NCBI RefSeq assembly: GCF_003112515.1
Contig: NZ_BEVZ01000003.1
Location: forward strand, 372,001-436,000
Length of the DNA stretch: 64,000 bases
DNA from: Streptomyces fragilis
Lineage (GTDB): Bacteria; Actinomycetota; Actinomycetes; Streptomycetales; Streptomycetaceae
Direction: 5' to 3'
Shown here: in pieces, positions 57,556 through 64,000 of the stretch
How positions within the stretch are numbered: position 1 is the first letter of the stretch
Layout: each line of letters opens with the position of its first letter
Made by a program: the position numbers and the translations under genes
Notes under the pieces: generated by a model
Database searches by the model: none
Told to the model about the DNA's origin: nothing
Seen by the model: the letters and a program-made list of their open reading frames with translations, nothing else

Positions 57556-58980
57556 ATGCGCCGAGCAAAAATCGTCTGCACCCTGGGGCCCGCCACCCAC
57601 GCCTACGACCGCGTCAAGGCACTCGTCGACGCCGGCATGGACGTGGCCCGCTTCAACCTCAGCCACGGCAGCCACGCCGAACACGAGGAGCGCTACCACC
57701 GCGTGCGCCAGGCCGCCGACGACACCGGCCGCAGCGTCGGCACCCTCGCCGACCTCCAGGGACCCAAGATCCGCCTCGGCAGCTTCCGCGAGGGCCCCGT
57801 GCTGCTCGAGCGGGGCGACGCCTTCACCATCAGCGTCGAACCCGGCGCCGAGGGCGACCGCCACCGCTGCGGCACCACCTACCACGGCCTCGCCAACGAC
57901 GTCGCCGTCGGCGAACGCGTCCTCGTCGACGACGGCAAGGTCACCCTCGAGGTCAGCCGCATCGAAGGCCCCCTCATCCACACCGTCGTCGTCGAAGGGG
58001 GCATGGTCTCCGACCACAAGGGCCTCAACCTCCCCGGCGTCGCCGTCTCCGTCCCCGCCCTCTCCGACAAGGACGAGGCCGACCTGCGCTGGGCGCTGCG
58101 CACCGGCTTCGACGTCATCGCCCTCTCCTTCGTGCGCAGCGCGCTCGACGTCAAGGACGTCCACCGGATCATGGAGGAGGAGGGCCGCCGGCTCCCCGTC
58201 ATCGCCAAGATCGAGAAGCCGCAGGCGGTCGAGAACATCGAGGAGATCGTCGCCGCCTTCGACGGCATCATGGTCGCGCGCGGCGACCTCGGCGTCGAAC
58301 TCCCCCTGGAACAGGTGCCGATCGTGCAGAAGCGGGCCATCAAGCTCGCCAAGCGCAACGCCAAGCCGGTCATCGTCGCCACCCAGATGCTCGACTCGAT
58401 GGTCGACAACTCCCGGCCCACCCGCGCCGAGGCCTCCGACGTCGCCAACGCCGTCATCGACGGCACGGACGCGGTCATGCTGAGCGGCGAGACCAGCGTC
58501 GGCAAGTACCCCGTGGAGACGGTGCGGACCATGGCGCGCATCGTCGAGGCGGCGGAGGAGGACATCCTCGCCAAGGGGCTGCCCCCGCTGACCGAGCGGA
58601 ACAAGCCGCGCACCCAGGGCGGGGCGGTGGCCCGCGCGGCCGCGGAGATGGGCGACTTCCTCGGCGCCAAGTTCCTCGTCGCCTTCACCCAGTCCGGCGA
58701 CACCGTGCGCCGGCTCGCGCGCTACCGGTCCCCGATCCCGGTCCTCGCCTTCACCCCCGAACCGGCCACCCGCTCCCAGCTCAGCCTCACCTGGGGCGTG
58801 GAGACGTTCCTCGGGCCGCACGTCGACTCCACCGACGCGATGGTCGACCAGGTCGACGAGCTGCTCCTGAAGTACGGGCGCTGCGCCAAGGGCGACATCG
58901 TGGTCATCACGGCGGGCTCCCCGCCGGGGGTCTCGGGCACGACCAACCTGGTGCGGGTCCACCACATCGGGGTGGACTGA
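57556..58980 (+). CDS. pyk: Pyruvate kinase
   Basis: 474 aa. It makes ATP and pyruvate from phosphoenolpyruvate. MRRAKIVCTLGPATHAYDRV at the N-terminus, ARFNLSHGS, DLQGPKIRLG, the catalytic Lys in IAKIEKPQAVENI, the Mg2+ ligands in MVARGDLGVELPLE, and ATQMLDSMVDNSRPTRAEA are all present. The C-terminal allosteric domain is complete. Streptomycetes usually carry two pyk genes; I recall the one next to this tRNA and ANTAR regulator as pyk2 but did not verify it. Transcribed alone, convergent with the endonuclease-like gene (4-bp gap). Confidence 0.98.
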   Translation: MRRAKIVCTLGPATHAYDRVKALVDAGMDVARFNLSHGSHAEHEERYHRVRQAADDTGRSVGTLADLQGPKIRLGSFREGPVLLERGDAFTISVEPGAEGDRHRCGTTYHGLANDVAVGERVLVDDGKVTLEVSRIEGPLIHTVVVEGGMVSDHKGLNLPGVAVSVPALSDKDEADLRWALRTGFDVIALSFVRSALDVKDVHRIMEEEGRRLPVIAKIEKPQAVENIEEIVAAFDGIMVARGDLGVELPLEQVPIVQKRAIKLAKRNAKPVIVATQMLDSMVDNSRPTRAEASDVANAVIDGTDAVMLSGETSVGKYPVETVRTMARIVEAAEEDILAKGLPPLTERNKPRTQGGAVARAAAEMGDFLGAKFLVAFTQSGDTVRRLARYRSPIPVLAFTPEPATRSQLSLTWGVETFLGPHVDSTDAMVDQVDELLLKYGRCAKGDIVVITAGSPPGVSGTTNLVRVHHIGVD

Positions 58981-58984
58981 GTCC

Positions 58985-59764
58985 TCAGTACTTGGGACCG
59001 ACGTGGGCGTCCATCAGCGCGACGGACTCCTTGCGGGCGACGGAGATGTTGAAGGGGTTGCCCGCACGCGCGGTGATCTTCCACTCGACGCCGACCAAGT
59101 CGAGTGCATCGCAGCACACTTGGCGGATGTCGTCCGACTTGTTGGTGAAGAAGTACCGCGGATACTCGTAGCGCTTGGGCTCGCCGCCCACCACACGTGT
59201 GGTCCAGTTGGTGACGCGGCACCCGTCGGAGTGGATCAGGCCCCGGATGAACTCCCACGGGTGCGCACGCACGATGTCCTCCTGCCAGGGCTCCAGCACG
59301 ATGTGGCGGTCGTGCTTCTTCCCCGGACCGTGTTGAGGGAACAGACAGACCCAGTGCTTGCTGCTGGACTTCACTTCCACGCAACCTGGCTTCATGCGCT
59401 GCGAGACGCTGGGCTCGGACATGACCCGGCGCATGCTCCGTTCCGCTTCAGCGATGAGGCCGGTCTGGGTGGCGTTGCAGTAGATCGAGAGGTGATGCTG
59501 CTTGCGCTTGGAGACGATGTGTCCGTCGCCGAGGTACAGACCGAGCAGGTGGGAGTACGCCTGCTGATCGGGCTGCCGTCCGGTGCATCGAGGGCAATCG
59601 GTGGGCTTAACGAAGACCTCGCCGTGTGCCCGCCGGTCCTCGCTGCGCCACCAGCCCACCGTTCCGCGCGGGATGTTGAAGCGTTCCGCAACGACACGAT
59701 TGGGCACGCCACGGCGCATGAGTGCCACTGCCTCGGCCCGGATGGAAGGGCTGCGCTGTTCCAT
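58985..59764 (-). CDS. Free-standing LAGLIDADG-type endonuclease-like protein with HTH head
   Basis: 259 aa from ATG 59764; no strong Shine-Dalgarno, and an upstream in-frame GTG cannot be excluded. Residues 1-45 are a helix-turn-helix (AVALMRRGVPNRVVAERFNI then PRGTVGWWR). A CPRC pair follows, then two LAGLIDADG-like helices: YSHLLGLYLGDGHIV and FIRGLIHSDGCRV, each with the metal-binding Asp. Between and after them are the beta-rich saddles typical of the family. There is no intein or intron around it. It has lower GC and more Lys/His/Gln than its neighbours, suggesting transfer. It lies between pyk and a tRNA gene. Confidence 0.85.
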   Translation of the reverse strand: MEQRSPSIRAEAVALMRRGVPNRVVAERFNIPRGTVGWWRSEDRRAHGEVFVKPTDCPRCTGRQPDQQAYSHLLGLYLGDGHIVSKRKQHHLSIYCNATQTGLIAEAERSMRRVMSEPSVSQRMKPGCVEVKSSSKHWVCLFPQHGPGKKHDRHIVLEPWQEDIVRAHPWEFIRGLIHSDGCRVTNWTTRVVGGEPKRYEYPRYFFTNKSDDIRQVCCDALDLVGVEWKITARAGNPFNISVARKESVALMDAHVGPKY

Positions 59765-59870
59765 GACGCAACTCTGCGTAACTGCAAGCGGCACCACGCA
59801 GCAAAAAGCGGACGTTCGCTCGAAAAGGGAACGTCCGACTGAAAGGTCAATATTCGAATCGAAGGAAAAG

Positions 59871-59943
59871 TACCCCGGGTGGGATTCGAACCCACGCTGT
59901 CGGTGGTTTGAGCACCGTGTCTCTACCGCTGGACTACCGGGGC
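59871..59943 (-). tRNA. tRNA with CAA anticodon (Leu), short variable arm
   Basis: A 73-nt cloverleaf on the minus strand. Acceptor GCCCCGG pairs with CCGGGGT (one G-U) with discriminator A. D-stem GTC/GAC with an 8-nt loop AGCGGTAG. The anticodon stem is CGGTG/CACCG with loop CTCAAAC, so the anticodon is CAA (reads UUG, Leu). The variable loop has only five bases (ACAGC). The T-arm is GTGGG-TTCGAAT-CCCAC. CCA is not encoded. Bacterial tRNA-Leu normally has a long class II variable arm, so this class I body is unusual. Confidence 0.9.
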
Positions 59944-59985
59944 TTACCTAAAGAATCCAGGTATGCGGTGACCCGCTGTGCCTTT

Positions 59986-60008
59986 ACCTTACCGCAGCTA
60001 GGTAAGGT
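59986..60008. promoter_or_regulatory. Inverted repeat between the tRNA and the ANTAR regulator
   Basis: A perfect 8-bp inverted repeat ACCTTACC/GGTAAGGT with a 7-nt spacer, 40 bp before the regulator GTG and 43 bp upstream of the divergent tRNA. It could be an operator for the divergent pair or part of a leader hairpin. Confidence 0.4.
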
Positions 60009-60047
60009 CTTGTCAGCAGTACCCTGCCTGATGCCCGAGGAGCCAGC

Positions 60048-60698
60048 GTGAGCGCGCCCGAGTCCCCCCAGCCCGTCGAAGACGACGACAAGTCTCACGT
60101 CCCGCCGCAGACCACCCGTGTGGTGATCGCCGAGGACGAGGCCCTGATCCGGCTGGATCTCAAGGAGATGCTGGAGGAGGAGGGCTACACGGTCGTCGGT
60201 GAGGCCGGGGACGGCGAGCGGGCCGTGGAGCTGGCGCGGGAGCACCGGCCGGACCTGGTGATCCTGGACGTGAAGATGCCCAAGCTGGACGGCATCTCCG
60301 CCGCGGAGAAGATCGCGGAGGAGTCGATCGCCCCGGTGCTGATGCTGACCGCGTTCTCGCAGCGCGAACTGGTGGAGCGGGCCCGGGACGCCGGTGCGAT
60401 GGCGTACCTGGTGAAGCCGTTCTCCAAGAGCGACGTCGTGCCGGCGATCGAGATGGCGGTGTCCCGCTTCACGGAGATGAAGGAGCTGGAGAAGGAGATC
60501 GCCGATCTCTCCCAGCGGCTGGAGACCCGCAAGCTGGTGGACCGGGCGAAGTCGATCCTGCAGACGGAGTACGGGCTGAGCGAACCGGCCGCGTTCCGGT
60601 GGATCCAGAAGACGTCGATGGACCGCCGGATGTCCATGCAGCAGGTCGCGGAGGCCGTCATCGCGGACTCCGAGGAGAAGAAGGCCGGCCGCGGCTGA
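60048..60698 (+). CDS. pdtaR: ANTAR-domain response regulator (PdtaR-like)
   Basis: 216 aa from GTG 60048 (GAGGAG upstream). The receiver domain has acidic pocket IAEDEALIRLD, phospho-acceptor in LVILDVKMPKLDG, Thr in LMLTAF and Lys in YLVKPFSKSD. A coiled coil (EMKELEKEIADLSQRLETRK) leads to a C-terminal ANTAR domain (KLVDRAKSILQTEYGLSEPA and AFRWIQKTSM), which binds tandem hairpins in RNA to prevent termination. So it is a post-transcriptional regulator. The cognate kinase is not in the window. Confidence 0.95.
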   Translation: MSAPESPQPVEDDDKSHVPPQTTRVVIAEDEALIRLDLKEMLEEEGYTVVGEAGDGERAVELAREHRPDLVILDVKMPKLDGISAAEKIAEESIAPVLMLTAFSQRELVERARDAGAMAYLVKPFSKSDVVPAIEMAVSRFTEMKELEKEIADLSQRLETRKLVDRAKSILQTEYGLSEPAAFRWIQKTSMDRRMSMQQVAEAVIADSEEKKAGRG

Positions 60699-60727
60699 GC
60701 GCGGGCGGCGCGCGAGGAGCAACGGGC

Positions 60728-60762
60728 GAGGCCCGTACCCCGATTGCCGGGGTACGGGCCTC
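60728..60762. terminator. Bidirectional terminator between pdtaR and livF
   Basis: A perfect 14-bp stem GAGGCCCGTACCCC/GGGGTACGGGCCTC (60728-60741 with 60749-60762) with a 7-nt loop, between convergent genes. It is the strongest hairpin in the window. Confidence 0.92.
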
Positions 60763-60779
60763 GTCGCGTGGCGGGAAGG

Positions 60780-61496
60780 TCAGTCCTCGCCGAGGTAGGC
60801 CTTGCGGACGGACTCGTCGTGGAGGAGGTCCTGGCCGCTGCCGGTGAGGGTGATCTTGCCGACCTCCATCACGTAGCCCTGGTCGGCGAGGGAGAGCGCC
60901 GCCTGGGCGTTCTGCTCGACGAGCAGGATGGTGGTGCCCTGGGACTTGAGCTCGGTGATGGTCGCCATGATCTTCTGCATCATGATCGGCGAGAGACCCA
61001 TGGACGGCTCGTCGAGCATGAGCAGCTTGGGCTGCGACATCAGCGCGCGGCCCATGGCGAGCATCTGCTGCTCGCCGCCGGAGAGGGTCCCGGCGGCTTG
61101 CCTGCGGCGTTCCCCGAGGATGGGGAAGAGGTCGTAGGCGCGCTGGATGTCCTTGGCGATGCCGGCCTTGTCGTCGCGGAGGTAGGCGCCGAGCCGCAGG
61201 TTGTCCTCGATGGACATGCGGGGGAAGATGTGGCGCCCTTCGGGCGAGTGGGCGAGGCCGAGGCTGACGACCTTGTGCGCGGGGACCTTGCTGAGGTCCT
61301 TGCCCTCGAAGCGGATGCTGCCGCCGCTGGGCTTGAGGAGGCCCGACAGGGTGCGCAGGGTGGTGGTCTTGCCGGCGCCGTTGGTGCCGATGAGGGTGAC
61401 GACCTGGCCGGCGTCGACCTTGAAGCTGATGCCCTTGACGGCTTCGATCTTGCCGTAGGCGACGCGGAGGTCCTCGACCTCGAGGAGTGCGGTCAT
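60780..61496 (-). CDS. livF: Branched-chain amino acid ABC transporter ATP-binding protein LivF
   Basis: 238 aa ATPase with Walker A GTNGAGKTT, signature LSGGEQQMLAMGRAL, Walker B LMLDEPSMGLSP and switch His region ILLVEQNAQAAL. This LivF-type pattern (VEQN in place of the switch His) is characteristic. It pairs with LivG under the LivH/LivM permeases for Leu/Ile/Val or related amide import. Its ATG overlaps the livG stop (ATGA). It is the last gene of the operon before the strong terminator. Confidence 0.95.
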   Translation of the reverse strand: MTALLEVEDLRVAYGKIEAVKGISFKVDAGQVVTLIGTNGAGKTTTLRTLSGLLKPSGGSIRFEGKDLSKVPAHKVVSLGLAHSPEGRHIFPRMSIEDNLRLGAYLRDDKAGIAKDIQRAYDLFPILGERRRQAAGTLSGGEQQMLAMGRALMSQPKLLMLDEPSMGLSPIMMQKIMATITELKSQGTTILLVEQNAQAALSLADQGYVMEVGKITLTGSGQDLLHDESVRKAYLGED

Positions 61497-62392
61497 CGGT
61501 CGTTCTCCTTGCCATCTCCGGCGTCGCCCCGATCCGCGCCGTCGGCCACGGGGGCCTCGGGGGCGGGTGCGGGGGCGGCGCTGTCGGCGGCGGTGGTGTC
61601 TTCGTAGGGTTCGCCGAGGTAGGCCGCGATGACGCGTTCGTCGCGCTGGACGACTTCGGCGGGGCCTTCGACGATCTTCTCGCCCTGGACGAGCACGGCG
61701 ACGCGGTCGCAGAGGTTCATGATGAACCGGATGTCGTGCTCGATCACGACGATGGCGATGCCCCGGTCGCGGATGGCGAAGACGAGTTCCTCGGTGGCCC
61801 GGGTCTCGGCGGGGTTCATGCCGGCGGTGGGCTCGTCGAGGAGGAGGAGGCCGGGCTCGCTGGCGAGGGCGCGGGCGATCTCGAGCTTGCGCTGCTCGCC
61901 GTAGGGCAGGTTGCGGGCGAGGTGGTCGGCCTTGTGGTCGAGGCCGACGAACTCGAGGAGTTCCATGGCCTTCTCGCGGGACTCCTGCTCGGCCCTCTTG
62001 AAGCCGGGCAGGCGCAGGAGGGCCGACCAGAGGCCTTCCTTGGTCCGGGTGTGGCGGCCGACGAGGACGTTCTCCAGGACGGTCATGTTGGCGAAGAGCC
62101 GGATGTTCTGGAAGGTCCGCGCGATGCCGGCCTGGGTGACCAGGTGGGGCTTGGGCGGGAGGACGGTGTCCTTGTACCGGACCGTGCCGCTGGTGGGGAC
62201 GTAGAGGCCGGTCAGGCAGTTGAAGAAGGTGGTCTTGCCCGCGCCGTTGGGTCCGATGAGTCCGACGATCTCGCCGCCGTTGACGGTGAGGTTGACGTCG
62301 CGGACGGCGGTGAGGCCGCCGAACTTCATGGTGACGCCGGTGACGTCGAGGACCTTGGTCGTGGTCGCTGCGGTGGTGCTGGTGGTGGTCAT
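61493..62392 (-). CDS. livG: Branched-chain amino acid ABC transporter ATP-binding protein LivG
   Basis: 299 aa from ATG 62392; a GTG at 62401 that overlaps the livM stop (GTGA) would add three residues. Walker A GPNGAGKTTFFN, ARTFQNIRLFANMTV, signature LPYGEQRKLEIARAL, Walker B LLLLDEPTAGMNP and the switch motif VVIEHDIRFIM identify LivG. The C-terminus has an acidic/Ala-rich tail of about 35 residues beyond the family core. Confidence 0.95.
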   Translation of the reverse strand: MTTTSTTAATTTKVLDVTGVTMKFGGLTAVRDVNLTVNGGEIVGLIGPNGAGKTTFFNCLTGLYVPTSGTVRYKDTVLPPKPHLVTQAGIARTFQNIRLFANMTVLENVLVGRHTRTKEGLWSALLRLPGFKRAEQESREKAMELLEFVGLDHKADHLARNLPYGEQRKLEIARALASEPGLLLLDEPTAGMNPAETRATEELVFAIRDRGIAIVVIEHDIRFIMNLCDRVAVLVQGEKIVEGPAEVVQRDERVIAAYLGEPYEDTTAADSAAPAPAPEAPVADGADRGDAGDGKENDR

Positions 62393-62397
62393 GGCGG

Positions 62398-64000
62398 TCA
62401 CGCCCCTGCCTTGGCGACGCCGGTGGCGCCCTCGGGAAGCGTCGCGTCGTCCGGTACGTCGGTCTGTCCGGTCTCGTGGAACTCCAGCTGCTTGCGGCGG
62501 TCGGCGACCAGGCCTTCGGGGCGGAAGCGCATGAGGAGCATAAGCGCGATGCCGAAGAGGAGCAGCTGCCATTCCGCCATGAACTGGAGTTTGGCCGGGA
62601 TGAGGTAGAGCAGCGCGGCGCCGATGAGGGGGCCGCTGATGGTGCCCATGCCGCCGAGGATGACGGCGGCGAGCAGGAAGGCCGAGTTGGGCGGCACGGA
62701 GCCGGCGAACTGGTACTGCTCGGGCGTGATGCTGTACGAGACGTGGGCCTGGACCGAGCCGGCGAGGCCGGCGAGGCCGGCGCCGAGGGCGAAGGCGAGC
62801 AGCTTGAGCCGGAAGCCGTTGATGCCCATGGCGGTGGCGGCGGTCTCGTCCTCGCGGATGGCGACCCAGGCGCGGCCGATGCGGGATTCCGCGGAACGGC
62901 GGAAGACCATCACGACCACGGCCGTGAACAGGAGCATCAGCAGGTAGTAGTTGCCGGGGCGGGTCAGCTGGAAGCCGAGGACGTCGTGCGGCAGCCCGAA
63001 GTTGAACCCGAAGAGTTCGAGGTCGGGGATGTTGGGGATGCCGTTGGAGCCGTTGGTGACGTCGGGTCCGCTGGTGCCGTTGAGGCTGTTGACGGTGATG
63101 CGGAAGATCTCACCGAAGCCGAGGGTGACGATGGCGAGGTAGTCGCCGCGCAGCCGCAGGGTGGGGGCGCCGATGAGGACGCCGAAGACGAGGGACGCGG
63201 CGACGCCGGTGAGGACGGCGGCCCAGAAGGGGAAGTGGACGCCGATGGTCGACTGCGGGGAGCCGGAGACCAGGGCGGCGGCGTAGGCGCCGACGCCGAG
63301 GAAGGCGACGTAGCCGAGGTCGAGGAGGCCGGCGAGGCCGACGACGACGTTGAGGCCCAGGGCGACCGTGGCGAAGATCAGGATGTTGGCGCCGATGAGC
63401 GCGAACTGGTCGTTGGTCTGGGTGAAGGGGAAGCAGATGGCCGCGGCGAAGGCCGCGGTGAGGGTGACGTTGCGGTGCTTGGCGGTGAGTGCCGAGAGCC
63501 GCTTGAGGAGTCCGGCGCGCAGGACGGCGGCGAAGCCGAAGGCGGCGAGGACGACGAACCCGATGAAGAGTTCGGAGTACTCGGTGGCGATGCCGTAGGC
63601 GAAGATCCACAGGCCGATGCCGAAGGCGGCGGTGATGATCAGGATCTCGGCCCAGGCGGGGAGGTCCTTGGCGCGGGCCGGGTCGGGCGCGGAGAACGCG
63701 TTGCGGAACCTGCCCCAGGCATCGGTGTCGTCGTCGTGGGGCTGGTCGGCGGGGAGGGCGAGGGCGCCGATGACGGCGAGGAGGGCGCCGCCGCCGGCGA
63801 TCCAGCCGCCGAGCTCGAGGTTGACGAGGCCGCCGAGTTCGTAGCTGATGGCGCCGATGGCGTAGCCGGTGACGCCGAACACGCCGAGGGCGGCGAGGCG
63901 GACGGGGCTGTTGGTGCCGCCGGGGGTGAGCCAGGCCAGGCCGCGGATGCGTCCCCCACTTCCGGCTTCGCTCGAGCGGGGGGAGCCCCATCCGGAGAGC
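62398..64000 (-). CDS. livM: Branched-chain amino acid ABC transporter permease LivM, 5' end beyond the window
   Basis: The frame is open from the stop at 62398 to the right edge, about 534 residues, with the N-terminus missing. Several hydrophobic segments lie in the long actinobacterial N-terminal extension (GLAWLTPGGTNSPV and LGGLVNLELGGWIAGG). The LivM core follows: ALGLNVVVGLAGLLDLGYVAFLG, GAPTLRLRGDYLAIVTLGFG and the EAA-like REDETAATAMGINGFRLK. A GTG at 63882 is unlikely to be the start, because homologous extension sequence continues upstream. An in-frame palindromic repeat lies at 63952-63989. Confidence 0.92.
   Translation of the reverse strand, partial: LSGWGSPRSSEAGSGGRIRGLAWLTPGGTNSPVRLAALGVFGVTGYAIGAISYELGGLVNLELGGWIAGGGALLAVIGALALPADQPHDDDTDAWGRFRNAFSAPDPARAKDLPAWAEILIITAAFGIGLWIFAYGIATEYSELFIGFVVLAAFGFAAVLRAGLLKRLSALTAKHRNVTLTAAFAAAICFPFTQTNDQFALIGANILIFATVALGLNVVVGLAGLLDLGYVAFLGVGAYAAALVSGSPQSTIGVHFPFWAAVLTGVAASLVFGVLIGAPTLRLRGDYLAIVTLGFGEIFRITVNSLNGTSGPDVTNGSNGIPNIPDLELFGFNFGLPHDVLGFQLTRPGNYYLLMLLFTAVVVMVFRRSAESRIGRAWVAIREDETAATAMGINGFRLKLLAFALGAGLAGLAGSVQAHVSYSITPEQYQFAGSVPPNSAFLLAAVILGGMGTISGPLIGAALLYLIPAKLQFMAEWQLLLFGIALMLLMRFRPEGLVADRRKQLEFHETGQTDVPDDATLPEGATGVAKAGA
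63952..63989. repeat. Streptomyces-type palindromic repeat inside livM
   Basis: The sequence TCCCCCACTTCCGGCTTCGC then TCGAGCGGGGGGAGCCCC contains the self-complementary core CGCTCGAGCG flanked by C and G runs. It resembles a dispersed hairpin I recall from many streptomycete intergenic regions. Here it lies in frame in livM and would encode a GSPRSSEAGSGG-like linker. Confidence 0.55.

Noticed and set aside
59764..60047. Integrative element attachment site at the tRNA gene
   Set aside because: No integrase or relaxase gene and no repeated 3' tRNA segment is visible in the window.
63110..63991. Open frame rich in Arg and Pro overlapping livM
   Set aside because: Shadow of livM; no motif, and the LivM frame shows clear permease text.

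Overview
The window is a 64 kb stretch of very GC-rich actinobacterial chromosome. Codons end overwhelmingly in G or C, GTG starts are frequent, and neighbouring genes often overlap by 4 bp (ATGA/GTGA). The gene content and order (dnaE, his cluster, dispersed trp genes, lgt, gltBD, pyk, ANTAR response regulator, liv transporter) are what I remember for the core chromosome of Streptomyces, around SCO2064 to SCO2008 of S. coelicolor. That comparison is from memory and was not searched. I see no prophage, no insertion sequence and no CRISPR array.

Layout. 1-12.6 kb: a truncated membrane protein, dnaE, a small basic protein, an NYN-domain protein, an ABC-2 exporter pair bridged by a tiny repetitive ORF, a DUF2567 protein, GC-rich tandem repeats, a YbaK deacylase, a LON-domain protein and a large membrane-anchored repeat protein. 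12.8-19.8 kb: hisD-hisC-hisB-small membrane protein-hisH-priA-ridA-like-hisF, then (after a minus-strand TIGR03085 gene) hisI. 19.8-26.5 kb: trpE, two small membrane proteins, a DUF2752 protein, trpC, a trpM-like gene, trpB and trpA. PriA is expected to do both the HisA and TrpF steps, so no trpF is needed. 26.6-30.2 kb: a membrane-anchored DsbA-like protein, lgt, and an SDR/TetR pair with operator-like palindromes.

30.3-38.9 kb (minus strand): a tightly packed seven-gene operon. It has four different ADP-ribosylglycohydrolase-family proteins, a ribokinase-type kinase, a CaiB/BaiF protein and a CitE/HpcH-type lyase. Six of the seven genes overlap the gene before them and the remaining junction is 7 bp. 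This is the least explained system in the window. It looks like a salvage or catabolic route that breaks an N-ribosyl bond, phosphorylates the sugar and processes an acyl-CoA, but its substrate is unknown.

39.2-64 kb: a VIT-family transporter, gltB/gltD with a long leader, a TerF-like VWA protein, a DUF4246 protein (a family I know mainly from fungi), a small zinc-site protein, a decayed membrane-protein fragment, chorismate mutase, pepN, an orphan lysine/ornithine N-hydroxylase, a Tat-exported 5'-nucleotidase, a SIMPL protein with a PATE-repeat head, pyk, a free-standing LAGLIDADG-type gene, a tRNA with a Leu (CAA) anticodon but a short variable arm, an ANTAR response regulator, and livF-livG-livM running off the right edge. 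Strong hairpins separate most of these units.
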